DNA of 37,950 bases from Gammaproteobacteria bacterium (GTDB lineage Bacteria > Pseudomonadota > Gammaproteobacteria > Steroidobacterales > Steroidobacteraceae). This document shows positions 1 through 14,187 of this stretch, piece by piece. Numbering within the stretch: the stretch's first letter is position 1; each line of letters starts with the position of its first letter. The notes under the pieces were generated by a model, which was given only the letters and a program-made list of their open reading frames with translations, had not been told where the DNA came from and did not search any database. Position numbers and translations under genes: made by a program. The stretch is from positions 581 to 38,530 of the forward strand of contig PLET01000106.1 in the NCBI GenBank assembly GCA_003137095.1, written 5' to 3'.

Positions 1-1298
1 AGGCGCAGCGCCCCGACCATGTTCTCGTTGACGATGTCGTAGATGCCGCGCGCCGCGTCCTCGAGCGACAACCCGAGCGCGCCGGCGACCTTTTGCACGG
101 CCTGCACTGCGAGTTCACGGTCGAGCAGCATGTCGCCGCCGAGCTTCTGCTGCGCGGGAAGGTAGCCGAGTACGACATTGGCGTCGGTGACCGTGGGTTC
201 CACGCCGCCCTTGGCGTAGGCCGCGGGCCCAGGATCGGCGCCCGCGGACTGTGGACCCACGCGCAATGCCTTGGTGAGTTCGGGCACGTGGGCGATCGAG
301 CCGCCGCCGGCGCCGACGGTGCGAATATCGACCGACGAGGCGCGCACGGTGACATCGCCGATGGTCGTCTCACGGCGCAGCCGCGGCTGGCCGTCTTGAA
401 TCAATGCGACATCCGTCGACGTGCCGCCAACGTCGACGGTCAGGAGATTTGGAAAGCCCGCCTGTACCGCGACCCAGAGGGCGCCGGTGACGCCGCCTGC
501 GGGCCCCGACATCAGCAGATTGACCGGATACTCGATCGCAGCTTCGGTGCCGGCGAGGCCGCCATCCGAGCGCAGGATGTGCAGTTTCACGTCCGCGGCG
601 GCCTGTCGGATCTTGCCGCGCAGGTTCTCGATGTACTTGGACACCTTCGGCCGCACGTACGAATTGGCGACCGTGGTGACGGTGCGTTCGTATTCCTGCA
701 TTTCGGGGACCACGTCCGAGGACAGCGACACGGGGATGCCCGGCAGCTCCTCGTGAGCAATCTCGCGGACGCGCCTTTCGTGCGCGGCATTGGCGAAGGA
801 ATTGATCAGGGACACGGTCAGCGCTTCGATCGACTTCGACTTGAGCGAACGAAGATCGAGCCTCAAGCGAGACTCGTCGAGCGCGAGGATCGCGTCGCCT
901 TTGGCGCCGATGCGCTCGACCGCCTCGATCGTGCAGGACAAGGGCGCCATGGGCAGGGATTTATTGTAGATGACCCAGCCGCCGAGGCCGCCGGGCACGT
1001 ACGAGCGGGCGATCTGCAGGACTTGGGCATAGCCCTTGGTCGTCACCAGACCACAGCGTGCACCGGTGCCCGTGAGTACGGTGTTGGTTGCGACGGTGGT
1101 CCCATGCATAACATGGTCGATCGCGCGTGCTTCGATGCCCGCTTTGAGGCACACCCGTTCGATCCCCTTCAAGACGCCGATTGACTGGTCGGCCGGCGTG
1201 CTCGGCACCTTGGCGGTGAACGTGCGTCCCGAATTCTCGTCAACGAGGAACAAATCGGTGAAGGTGCCCCCGACATCGACGCCCAGTCTGTAACTCAT
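1..1298 (-). CDS. Hydantoinase/oxoprolinase family protein, A subunit (HyuA-like), 3' end outside window
   Basis: Family members are ATP-dependent amidohydrolases or carboxylase subunits (N-methylhydantoinase A, 5-oxoprolinase, acetone carboxylase) that use an actin-like ATPase fold. Reading from ATG at 1298, the 432 visible codons begin MSYRLGVDVGGTFTD (phosphate-binding DVGGTFTD at residues 8-15), followed by HGTTVATN (65-72), then LMSGPAGG and a second DVGGTSTD around residues 270-300. This is the standard N-terminal plus catalytic layout of the roughly 680-700 residue family. An AGGGTGAG stretch lies just upstream of the start. The B subunit normally follows and would lie outside the window. 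The substrate cannot be read from sequence. N-methylhydantoin (creatinine breakdown) would suit the N-methyl theme of the neighbouring operon, but that is inference only. Confidence 0.9.
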   Translation of the reverse strand, partial: MSYRLGVDVGGTFTDLFLVDENSGRTFTAKVPSTPADQSIGVLKGIERVCLKAGIEARAIDHVMHGTTVATNTVLTGTGARCGLVTTKGYAQVLQIARSYVPGGLGGWVIYNKSLPMAPLSCTIEAVERIGAKGDAILALDESRLRLDLRSLKSKSIEALTVSLINSFANAAHERRVREIAHEELPGIPVSLSSDVVPEMQEYERTVTTVANSYVRPKVSKYIENLRGKIRQAAADVKLHILRSDGGLAGTEAAIEYPVNLLMSGPAGGVTGALWVAVQAGFPNLLTVDVGGTSTDVALIQDGQPRLRRETTIGDVTVRASSVDIRTVGAGGGSIAHVPELTKALRVGPQSAGADPGPAAYAKGGVEPTVTDANVVLGYLPAQQKLGGDMLLDRELAVQAVQKVAGALGLSLEDAARGIYDIVNENMVGALR

Positions 1299-1405
1299 GT
1301 GCTCACCCTGGCCAATTCGAATCCCGCAGTCCCCGTTGGAGCACAAACATATAGGTCATGGCCCGGAAGTGTGAGCGCTAAAACGTGACTGTCCGGTATC
1401 CGGCC

Positions 1406-2392
1406 TCATTTGACCGGCGCGGGTTGCTGCTCCAATGCGTAATGCTCGATGCTCGACAGGCTCGGCCCGTACCAGTGATCGGGTGCGGTCATGTATTGGG
1501 GATAACGATTGCGTACGCGCTCGAGCACGGCGGGATTGAAATAATCGAGCGTGTCGGCCGAGGTGAACATGCCGTTGTAGAGAATGTGGCCCGGCATCTG
1601 GCCGAGCAGCATCCACGGCAACCACGGAGTTATGCGGATCCAGACACCGTTGTGATCGAGGTGGGTCTTGGCGGGATCCTCGAGATCCGCCCGATTGATG
1701 AAGTAGCGGAAGAACTCCGAGGCCTGCACCATGCTACCCGCGGATTCGCGGGGCCACTTGGCGGGATCCAGACGATTGGGATACCACGCGCTGCCCCCTG
1801 CTTGTACGACCACGGTGCTCTTGCTGAAGTCGGTCCACTGCATCAGAAAGGGTTTCTTGTGCTCCGGCTCCGGCATGTCGTGAGTATCGGTACCCGGCAG
1901 CGCAGGCGGCGCCGCGTAATCGCGGATCACCCAATTATAAGGATCGTTGGCGATGTCAACGACCTTGACGCGTTCGTTCGTGTACGGATTGTCCCACTCA
2001 TCCAGAATCGCACCGGTCGTCGGATCCAGATAGAACACGACCTCCTTGGACATGCGATCGTAGTTGCCGTCGGGGCGGCGCACGACGCGGGTCGTGCTGA
2101 ACACTTCGAAGTCGAGCAGGTGCCGGACCGCTTCGCCGGGCCGCACGCCATTGACCGCACCGGTCGCCCGGCCGTACACCTGCCGGCCATCGGTGTGCGC
2201 CTCCAGCCGCGCGGATTGTTCGCGGTTCCACACCGGGTCGTCGAAGCGCGGGGCTTCGCGCTGCGGCCTCTTGTGATCCTTGGCCGGGGCCGCCAACGCC
2301 AACGCCGGCATTGCCGACATGGCGCCGCCCAGCGCCGCCACGGTACCCATGAGCGCCGCGCGTCGATTCAAGCTGTGCGTCTCGACCTTCAT
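1406..2392 (-). CDS. DUF1838 family protein with Tat-type signal
   Basis: A 328-residue protein starting MKVETHSLNRRAALMG. The twin arginine followed by a hydrophobic stretch ending near ALALAAPA indicates export by the Tat or Sec system. ATG at 2392 was chosen over more upstream in-frame starts because AAGGATGGAGA precedes it at proper spacing and the signal peptide then begins at residue 1. The mature part is rich in Trp, Tyr and Pro and matches my memory of DUF1838, a proteobacterial family of unknown function (repeated VFYLDPTTG and PYTNERV type segments). No catalytic motif is recognised. It diverges from the cytochrome c gene and runs toward hyuA. The family call is from memory, not a search. 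Confidence 0.7.
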   Translation of the reverse strand: MKVETHSLNRRAALMGTVAALGGAMSAMPALALAAPAKDHKRPQREAPRFDDPVWNREQSARLEAHTDGRQVYGRATGAVNGVRPGEAVRHLLDFEVFSTTRVVRRPDGNYDRMSKEVVFYLDPTTGAILDEWDNPYTNERVKVVDIANDPYNWVIRDYAAPPALPGTDTHDMPEPEHKKPFLMQWTDFSKSTVVVQAGGSAWYPNRLDPAKWPRESAGSMVQASEFFRYFINRADLEDPAKTHLDHNGVWIRITPWLPWMLLGQMPGHILYNGMFTSADTLDYFNPAVLERVRNRYPQYMTAPDHWYGPSLSSIEHYALEQQPAPVK

Positions 2393-2635
2393 GTTCTCAT
2401 CTCCATCCTTAAGGGGCCGCGGCTCACAATCTGCGACGACGCCTGCGATGGGAAGCGTCATCGATGAGGCTTGCCGGTATGCGGGCACCCGAAACGAGAG
2501 TCGGCGACCAGACTTTATTCGGGCGACCACGGTCATCCGCTATTCGGGAAAGCGGTCGGCTGATTGGCGCTCGGCCGCCATATGCGGCAGTCTGCAGCTT
2601 CATCGTCTTCGTCATTTGGCCAAGGAGCACGCAGA

Positions 2636-3040
2636 TTGAAATGTTTGATTGCCACAGTTTCGTTCACTGTCTCATGTCTGTTGGTGCTCGCAAGTCGTCC
2701 GCCGGCTGCCGTAGCGGAAGGTAATGCGACGCGCGGTAAGATCCTGTTCTTGCGCTGCGCATCCTGCCACGATGTCACTTCGGCGCCGTCCGCAAAGATC
2801 GGTCCGAACTTGCATGGTGTCGTCGGCCGCCGAGTTGCGAGTCTCGAAGGATACAAATATTCGGCGGCCCTCAAGGCCGCCGAATTCGTTTGGGACGCGG
2901 GCCATCTTGACGGTTGGTTGACGAATCCCAATGCCCTCGCTCCCGGCACAGCCATGGCGTTTGCGGGTATTCCAGATGCCGGCGACCGCCAGGCCATCAT
3001 CAGCTATCTGGAAACCCAAGGCGATGCGGCAGCTCATTGA
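2636..3040 (+). CDS. Class I cytochrome c (c2/c550-like), periplasmic, TTG start
   Basis: A 134-residue soluble electron carrier. It has a Sec signal peptide (residues 1 to about 27, ending PAAVA), a CASCH haem motif (C41, C44, H45) and the axial methionine in PGTAMAFAGIPD (M107), an arrangement typical of mitochondrial-type cytochrome c. An ATG at 2564 is in frame but would place 24 extra polar residues before the signal peptide. A TTG at 2636 sits 8 bases after a perfect AAGGAG (2622-2627) and gives a normal signal sequence, so TTG is the likely start. The protein could accept electrons from the downstream quinohaemoprotein alcohol dehydrogenase; that is inferred from proximity. Confidence 0.88.
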   Translation: MKCLIATVSFTVSCLLVLASRPPAAVAEGNATRGKILFLRCASCHDVTSAPSAKIGPNLHGVVGRRVASLEGYKYSAALKAAEFVWDAGHLDGWLTNPNALAPGTAMAFAGIPDAGDRQAIISYLETQGDAAAH

Positions 3041-3054
3041 GTCGCTCGCGGGCA

Positions 3055-3336
3055 ATGGATGTGCCTGATGCCGAAACTTGGGATTTCGTCGCGGTCGGGG
3101 GCGGCAGTGCGGGTGGCGTGGTGGCCGCGCGGCTTGCCGAGGACGCCGCTGCGAGCGTGCTCTTGCTGGATGCCGGCGCACCCGCGCGCACGACGCCGCT
3201 GCGTATTCCAGGTGCGGTGGGTCGCCTCATCGGCAATCCACGCTCGATCTCGGCCGAGCTCACGAGCGCCAACACCAACGCGCCCACGCTCATGATCGGC
3301 GAGCGCGCCGCGCAGTTCGTGCGCGAGCGACGATGA
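3055..3336 (+). pseudogene. GMC-family FAD oxidoreductase collapsed by internal in-frame deletion
   Basis: The 93-codon frame joins two ends of a glucose-methanol-choline oxidoreductase. Residues 1-65 carry the N-terminal FAD site (VAVGGGSAGGVVAARL, then SVLLLDAG and IPGAVGRLIGNP). From about residue 70 it becomes the C-terminal signature SANTNAPTLMIGERAAQ and stops. Intact members are about 530-560 residues, so roughly 450 codons, including the substrate domain and the catalytic His, are gone. The junction is in frame, which could be an ancient deletion or an assembly collapse. It lies 14 bases after the cytochrome c gene, an arrangement common for GMC dehydrogenases that use cytochrome c. 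It cannot be functional as an oxidoreductase. Confidence 0.8.
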
Positions 3337-3441
3337 CGCGAGAGCATCACTGACCCGCAGACGAATTCATGCGCAGATGGCCGCATATCGGTCAAATGCT
3401 TTGACGTCGAGTGCAGGCTCATGCATTAACTACGCCTTCCG

Positions 3442-8662
<5,221 letters not shown>

Positions 8663-8665
8663 CCA

Positions 8666-10786
8666 GTGAGCCGCAGCGAAGCCGTTACTCGGATCTTGTT
8701 CGAGGCGTTTCCGGCTGCCGAAGTGCGGCTGTTCTATGTGCTCGGCTTGGCGGCCTGTGCGGCCTTCGCCTATGGCGTGTACGTGCAGGTCCGCAAATAC
8801 CGGCGCGGCGCGCCGGCGGCGCTCGCGGGCGGCATGTGGCCGCGTCTCGGCTGGATGATCGCCCGGGTGCTCGATCACCGCACCGTGGAGCGGCGCGATC
8901 CGGCCGCCGGCGGCGCACACCGGCTGATCTTCTACGGCTTCACGCTGCTGTTCATCGGCACGGCCACCATCACCCTGCAATACGACATCCTCGAGCCGCT
9001 GTTCGGCGTGCGCTTCTGGTATGGCCGCTTCTACCTGGTCTTCTCGCTGGTGCTCGACCTCGCCGGCGTGGCGCTGATCGCCGGCCTGCTCTATATGATG
9101 GTCCGGCGCGGCTGGCTCAAACCGCCCAAGCTCGACTATGCGCGGCCCGACCGCTCGCCGGGCGATCCGGATTTCGACCGGCCGCAATACCGGCGCGAGG
9201 ACTGGGCGTTTCTGTGGCTGCTGCTCATCATCGGCGCCACCGGCTACGTGCTCGAGGCGGCCCGGCTGGTGTGGCTGCAGGGCCGCGCCGACGTTTGGGA
9301 CACCCGCTGGTGGTCGCCGGTGGGCGCGCTGCTGGCTGCGGCGCTGCGCGGCGTCGGACTTGGGCCTGCGGGCGGCGGCGCGCTGCGCCACGGCCTGTGG
9401 TGGTTTCATGGACTGATCGCGCTCGGCTTCATCGCCCTCATCCCCTACACCAAGGTCAAGCACGTGTTCACCGCCATGGGCTCGCTCATGGTGCGCGATC
9501 CGCTGGCGGCGCAGCGCCTGGCGCCCATCCCGGAGTCGCAGGCGGCGCCCGGCGTGGCCGCGATCACGGACTTCACCTGGAAGCAGCTGCTGAACCTCGA
9601 TGCCTGCACCCGCTGCGGCCGCTGCCACGAGGCCTGCCCGGCACGCGCCGTGGGCGCACCGCTGTCGCCGCGCGACGTGATCCTCTCGCTGCGCGAATTC
9701 GCCCACGCCACCCTGGAATCCGGCACCCTGCCGGCGGCGGCCGAACTTAACGTGCACGGCAAGTCGCCCGGCCAGGTCGCCCAGGAAACCCTCTGGTCCT
9801 GCCGCACCTGCATGGCCTGCGTCGAGATCTGTCCGGTCGCGGTGGAGCACGTGCCCATCATCGTGCAGCTGCGCCGCAAGCTGGTCGAGGACGGCGCCAT
9901 GGATCCGCTGCTCGCCAAGACCCTCGCGACCATCCACAAGACCGGCAATTCCTTCGGCGAGTCCCGGCGCCGGCGCGGCGCCTGGACCAAGGCGCTGCCC
10001 TTCCCCGTCAAGGACGCCCGCCGCGAGCCGGTCGATGTGCTGTGGTTCGTGGGCGACTACGCCTCCTTCGATCCGCGCAACCAGAAGGTGACCCAAACCT
10101 TCGCCGCGCTGCTCGCCGAGGCGGGGGTGGATTTCGGCATTCTCTACGACGGCGAATCGAACGCCGGTAACGATGTGCGCCGCGTGGGCGAGGAGGGGCT
10201 GTACGAGGTTCTGGCCGATGCCAACGTCGCGGCCTTGGGTTCGGCGACATTCAACCGCGTGGTGACCACCGACCCGCATTCCTACAACACCATCCGCAAC
10301 GAGTATCCGGATTTCGGCGGCCGCTACCCGATCGAGCACTACACCACCCTGCTCGAGCGGCTATTCGCGGCCGGACGGCTCAAAGTCACCCAACCGCTCC
10401 GGTATCGAGTAACCTTTCATGATCCCTGTCATCTCGGCCGCTTCAACCAGGGCTACGAAGCGCCGCGCCAACTGCTCGCGCTGCTCGGCTGCGAGCTGGT
10501 GGAAATGGGCCGTTGCCGCTCCAACTCGTTCTGTTGCGGCGCCGGCGGCGGCAGGATCTGGATTCCGGACCCGGCCGGCGGCGAGAAGCCGGCACAGAAT
10601 CGCATCAAAGAGGCGGCGGCGATTCCGGGTCTTCAGGTGTACGCCGTCAGCTGCCCGAAGGATTTGACCATGTTCGAGGATGCGCTCAAGACCACCGGCA
10701 ACGAAGGCAAATTCGTGGTGCGGGAGATCATCGAGCTGGTGCGCGAGGCGCTGCCGCTCGCGGCGCCGGCGGGCGCGCACGCATGA
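8666..10786 (+). CDS. Membrane-bound iron-sulfur oxidoreductase, DgcB/HdrD-like, putative ETF:quinone link
   Basis: A 706-residue protein combining an N-terminal membrane part (about five helices within residues 20-265, resembling the NarI-type haem b subunit, with candidate ligands H85, H242, H248 and H266), two 4Fe-4S ferredoxin motifs (C314/317/320/324 and C379/382/385/389, each followed by Pro) and a C-terminal CCG region (DPCHLGR at 587-592, CCGAGGGR at 623-630). The first CCG repeat is degenerate and lacks its cysteines. Related proteins (DgcB of dimethylglycine catabolism) sit beside TMADH-like flavoproteins and ETF genes. The likely role is to take electrons from ETF to the quinone pool in place of classical ETF-QO. 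The GTG start lies 3 bases after tmd; the 3' end overlaps etfB by ATGA. Confidence 0.85.
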   Translation: MSRSEAVTRILFEAFPAAEVRLFYVLGLAACAAFAYGVYVQVRKYRRGAPAALAGGMWPRLGWMIARVLDHRTVERRDPAAGGAHRLIFYGFTLLFIGTATITLQYDILEPLFGVRFWYGRFYLVFSLVLDLAGVALIAGLLYMMVRRGWLKPPKLDYARPDRSPGDPDFDRPQYRREDWAFLWLLLIIGATGYVLEAARLVWLQGRADVWDTRWWSPVGALLAAALRGVGLGPAGGGALRHGLWWFHGLIALGFIALIPYTKVKHVFTAMGSLMVRDPLAAQRLAPIPESQAAPGVAAITDFTWKQLLNLDACTRCGRCHEACPARAVGAPLSPRDVILSLREFAHATLESGTLPAAAELNVHGKSPGQVAQETLWSCRTCMACVEICPVAVEHVPIIVQLRRKLVEDGAMDPLLAKTLATIHKTGNSFGESRRRRGAWTKALPFPVKDARREPVDVLWFVGDYASFDPRNQKVTQTFAALLAEAGVDFGILYDGESNAGNDVRRVGEEGLYEVLADANVAALGSATFNRVVTTDPHSYNTIRNEYPDFGGRYPIEHYTTLLERLFAAGRLKVTQPLRYRVTFHDPCHLGRFNQGYEAPRQLLALLGCELVEMGRCRSNSFCCGAGGGRIWIPDPAGGEKPAQNRIKEAAAIPGLQVYAVSCPKDLTMFEDALKTTGNEGKFVVREIIELVREALPLAAPAGAHA

Positions 10787-11580
10787 AAATCCTGGTGGCG
10801 GTCAAACAGGTGGCGGCGCTCGAGGAGGATTTCGAGTTCCGCGCCGACGGCCGTGACGTGGACGGGGACTTTTTGGTGATGGATCTCAATGAATGGGACG
10901 ATTATTCCCTGGAGGAGGCCGTCAAGATCAAGGAGGCCTGCGGCGGCGCGGTGGAGATCGTCGCCGTCTCGGTGGGGCCGCCGACGGTGGATGAAGCGCT
11001 GCGCAAATGCCTCGCCAAGGGCGCCGACCGCGCGGTGCGCATCTGGGATGAGGCCATGCGCGGCTCGGACAGCATCGCCGTCGCCCGCATCCTGGCGGCG
11101 GCCGCACGCGCGGAGGCGCCCGACCTGCTGTTCGCCGGTGTGCAATCCTCGGATCAGGCCGTCGCCGCCACCGGCATCGCCACCGCCGGCTTTCTCGGCT
11201 GGCCGCATGCCGCGGTGGTCAGCCAATTCACCTACACGCCGGGAGCGGCGACGGCCGTGCTGCGCCGTGAATTGGAGGGCGGCTTGCTGCACGAGCTCGA
11301 GATCCGTACGCCGGCGGTGCTCACCATCCAGCTCGGCATCAACACGCCGCGCTATGCCTCCTTGCGCAGCATCAAGCAGGCCGCCGCCAAGCCGATCGAG
11401 CTGCGCACGCTCGCGGATCTGTCCCTGAACGCCGCCGAGGTGGGCGAGGCGGGTTCGAGCGCGCGCGTGCGGCGCATGTACGTGCCGGACAAGGGCCGCG
11501 CCGAGCTCATCGAGGGCAGCGCCGCGGAGCAGGCGAAGCGGCTCGCGGCCATCATCCGCGAATCCACGGGGGCGGCATGA
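10783..11580 (+). CDS. etfB: Electron transfer flavoprotein beta subunit
   Basis: A 265-residue EtfB, about the size of the ETF beta subunit that serves trimethylamine dehydrogenase in Methylophilus. It starts MKILVAVKQV and has the family core DLNEWDDYSLEEAVKIKE and the partner-recognition segment NTPRYASLRSI near residues 188-198, whose leucine anchors ETF to its dehydrogenase in characterised systems. It carries the AMP site and pairs with EtfA to bind FAD. ATG at 10783 overlaps the preceding stop as ATGA, so translation is probably coupled; its own stop overlaps etfA in the same way. Lying directly between the membrane oxidoreductase and etfA, it should be the acceptor for Tmd. Confidence 0.95.
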   Translation: MKILVAVKQVAALEEDFEFRADGRDVDGDFLVMDLNEWDDYSLEEAVKIKEACGGAVEIVAVSVGPPTVDEALRKCLAKGADRAVRIWDEAMRGSDSIAVARILAAAARAEAPDLLFAGVQSSDQAVAATGIATAGFLGWPHAAVVSQFTYTPGAATAVLRRELEGGLLHELEIRTPAVLTIQLGINTPRYASLRSIKQAAAKPIELRTLADLSLNAAEVGEAGSSARVRRMYVPDKGRAELIEGSAAEQAKRLAAIIRESTGAA

Positions 11581-12527
11581 GCGGCGTGCTGGTCATCGCC
11601 GAGCAGCGCCGCGGCGAACTGCGCCCGGTGTCGCTCGAGCTGCTCGGCGCGGCCCAGGCCTTGGGCGGCCTGCCCGTGGCCGTCGCCGTGCTCGCGCCGA
11701 ATCCGGCACGCTTCGTGCCGGCGCTCAGCGTACCCGGCGTGGCGGAGGTCATCACGGTCGAGCTCGCGATCTCGGAATTCGACCCGGACACCTTCGAGTC
11801 CGCGGTCGGCGCCCTGATCCGCGCGCGCGCGCCCGCGGTGGTGCTGATGGCCCACAGCGTCGATTCCTTCGGCTATGCCGCGGCGCTGGCGGCGCGCCAT
11901 GGCTACGGCTTCGCCACCGATGTGTTCAAGGTCGAGCGCACCGGCGGCGAGCTCATCGCCACCCGCGGCGGCTACGGCCAGAAGGTCAATGTGGAGGTCG
12001 ACTTCCCTGGCCGCGACACCGTCATCCTGGCGCTGCGCGCCAATGTGTTCAAGCCGCCGGAGGGCACCGCCGCACCCGTGGTGAGCGCCTTCGAGGCGCC
12101 CGCCGTCGAGAGCCGCTCGCTCGGCCGTGAATACATCGAACCGCCCGGCGGCGATGACGTCGACATGAGCACGGCGGAATTCATCCTGAGCATCGGCCGC
12201 GGCATCGGCGAGGAGGCCAAGGTTGCGCAGTTTCGCGAGCTGGCGCAGGCCCTCGGCGCCACCCTCGGCTGTTCGCGGCCGATCGCGGATGCCGGCTGGC
12301 TGCCGAAGAGCCGCCAGGTCGGCCAGTCCGGCAAGACCGCAAGCGCCTGCAAACTGTATGTGGCCATGGGCGTGTCCGGCGCCATCCAGCACCTGGCCGG
12401 CATGAAGCATGTCGCCACCATCGTCGCGGTCAACACCGACGCCGAGGCCTCGATATTCAGCGTCGCAAAATATGGCATCGTGGGGGACATCTTTGAAATC
12501 GCCGAGGAGTTACGCCGTCATTTTTAA
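11577..12527 (+). CDS. etfA: Electron transfer flavoprotein alpha subunit
   Basis: A 316-residue EtfA. The N-terminal part (MSGVLVIAEQRRGELRP) is the domain shared with EtfB. The C-terminal FAD domain shows the family signature: a conserved Arg in CSRPIADAGWLPKSRQVGQSGKT-like order (residues about 236-258, the arginine that stabilises the anionic semiquinone), then LYVAMGVSGAIQHLAGM and VAVNTDAEASIFSVAKYGI. With EtfB it forms the soluble heterodimer that shuttles electrons from trimethylamine dehydrogenase to the membrane iron-sulfur protein encoded just upstream. The start codon overlaps the etfB stop (ATGA). The permease gene follows after 27 bases. Confidence 0.95.
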   Translation: MSGVLVIAEQRRGELRPVSLELLGAAQALGGLPVAVAVLAPNPARFVPALSVPGVAEVITVELAISEFDPDTFESAVGALIRARAPAVVLMAHSVDSFGYAAALAARHGYGFATDVFKVERTGGELIATRGGYGQKVNVEVDFPGRDTVILALRANVFKPPEGTAAPVVSAFEAPAVESRSLGREYIEPPGGDDVDMSTAEFILSIGRGIGEEAKVAQFRELAQALGATLGCSRPIADAGWLPKSRQVGQSGKTASACKLYVAMGVSGAIQHLAGMKHVATIVAVNTDAEASIFSVAKYGIVGDIFEIAEELRRHF

Positions 12528-12554
12528 CGAACCCAAGCCCCCGGGAGCCCCATC

Positions 12555-14186
12555 GTGGATGAATTCGTGACGAGTGCCGCCGGGGAGGCGGCCGTGGAGA
12601 GCGCCGGCGCGAGCGGCCTGGAGCGCGGCATCGACTGGACGGGCGCCTTCTGGGTGGCGAGCGGCGTGCCGCCCCTGGTGCTGTTCTCGATCGGCGCGGT
12701 GGCCGCCACCGTCGGCAAGCTGTCGTGGATCGTCTGGACCCTGTCGATCGGGCTCGGTTTCATCCAATCCTTCGTCTACGCCGAAATCGCCGGCTTGTTT
12801 CCGGAAAAATCCGGCGGCGCCTCGGTGTACGGCGCCATGGCCTGGGTGAGGTACAGCAAGCTCATCGCCCCCATCTCGGTGTGGTGCAATTGGTTCGCCT
12901 GGTCGCCGGTGCAGGCCATCGGCTCGGGGCTGGCGGCCGGCTACATCCTGAACGGCCTGTTCGCACCGGATTCGCTGATCAACACCTGGCAGCTGACCCT
13001 GCTCGATCTCGGCGCGCTCAAGAGCGGGCTGTCGCTGCGGATCAATGCGACCTTCATCCTGGGCGCGGTGATCCTGTTCGCGGTGAAGGCCATCCAGGAC
13101 GGTGGCATCCTGCGCTCCGCCAATGCCACCAAGATCCTCGGCATCTCGGCGCTCATCCCGCTGATCCTCATCGGCATCGTCCCCATCCTCACCGGCGACA
13201 TGGTGCGGGCGAATTTCTTCCCCATCGTGCCGCTCGCCCACGATGCCGCCGGCGCCGTCATCGACGGCAGCTGGAACATGGCCGGCATCACGGTGTTCGC
13301 CGGCGGCATGTTCCTCGCGGCCTGGTCCACCTACGGCTTCGAAACGGCGGTGTGCTACACCGCCGAGTTCAAGAATCCGAAGACCGACACCTTCAAGGCG
13401 ATCTTCTACTCGGGCCTGCTGTGCCTCGTGGTGTATTCGGTGGTGCCGTTCGCCTTCCAGGGATTTCTGGGCCTGAAGGGCATGCTCGCCCCGGATATCT
13501 ACAGCGGCATGGGCGTCGCCGCGGTGATGTCGACGATGGTGCGCGCCGGCCGGCTGGGCGGTGCGGTGGTGGTGATCATGCTGGTGCTGGCGCTGGTGCT
13601 CTCACTCATCACCTCCATGGCGGGTTCCTCGCGCACGCTGTACCAGGCCTCGGTCGACGGCTGGCTGCCGAAATACCTGGGCAAGGTCAACCAGCATCGC
13701 GCACCTTCGAACGCCATGCTCACCGACCTGTGCTTCAATCTGCTGCTGTTGCTCATGTCCGACTATGTGTTCGTCATCGGTGCCGCCAACGTCGGCTACA
13801 TGATCTTCAATTTCCTGAATCTGAACGCCGGCTGGATTCACCGCATGGACCGTCCGCGCCAGGAGCGCCCGTGGCGCGCGCCCACCTGGGTGCTCAGCAC
13901 CGGCGCGGTGCTGTCCTTCGTGAATCTCGCCTTCATGGGATTCGGCGCCGACGTCTACGGCTCCGGCACGCTGCTGACGGGCCTGGTGTTCTGCGCCCTG
14001 ATCCTGCCGGTGTTCCTGTTCCGCCACTACGTGCAGGACGGGGGCGCCTTCCCCGCGGTGATGTCGGAGAACATCGTGCAATCCACCGGCGAAGTCGTGC
14101 TCAAGCGCGCCGGCATCTGGCCCTTCGTGGTGCTCGCGCTTGGCGTGGCGGTGGTCATCCTCACCCACCGGCTCGCGGTGTATTGA
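12555..14186 (+). CDS. APC-superfamily permease, candidate methylated-amine transporter
   Basis: A 543-residue inner-membrane protein with about 12 hydrophobic helices and the layout of amino acid-polyamine-organocation permeases, including a helix-1 region SGVPPLVLFSIGAV and a cytoplasmic-loop motif SSRTLYQASVDGWLPKYLG. The start is GTG at 12555, preceded by GGGAG at normal spacing; an ATG three bases on is out of frame. It lies between etfA and the DmmA-like gene, overlapping neither, and the next gene starts 1 base after its stop. Position inside the operon suggests uptake of trimethylamine, dimethylamine or a related amine, or methylamine export. The substrate is inferred only from context. 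Confidence 0.85.
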   Translation: MDEFVTSAAGEAAVESAGASGLERGIDWTGAFWVASGVPPLVLFSIGAVAATVGKLSWIVWTLSIGLGFIQSFVYAEIAGLFPEKSGGASVYGAMAWVRYSKLIAPISVWCNWFAWSPVQAIGSGLAAGYILNGLFAPDSLINTWQLTLLDLGALKSGLSLRINATFILGAVILFAVKAIQDGGILRSANATKILGISALIPLILIGIVPILTGDMVRANFFPIVPLAHDAAGAVIDGSWNMAGITVFAGGMFLAAWSTYGFETAVCYTAEFKNPKTDTFKAIFYSGLLCLVVYSVVPFAFQGFLGLKGMLAPDIYSGMGVAAVMSTMVRAGRLGGAVVVIMLVLALVLSLITSMAGSSRTLYQASVDGWLPKYLGKVNQHRAPSNAMLTDLCFNLLLLLMSDYVFVIGAANVGYMIFNFLNLNAGWIHRMDRPRQERPWRAPTWVLSTGAVLSFVNLAFMGFGADVYGSGTLLTGLVFCALILPVFLFRHYVQDGGAFPAVMSENIVQSTGEVVLKRAGIWPFVVLALGVAVVILTHRLAVY

Positions 14187-14187
14187 C

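Noticed and set aside
93..1184. 363-codon plus-strand frame at the left edge
   Set aside because: Antisense of the hydantoinase subunit, whose minus-strand translation shows clear family motifs.
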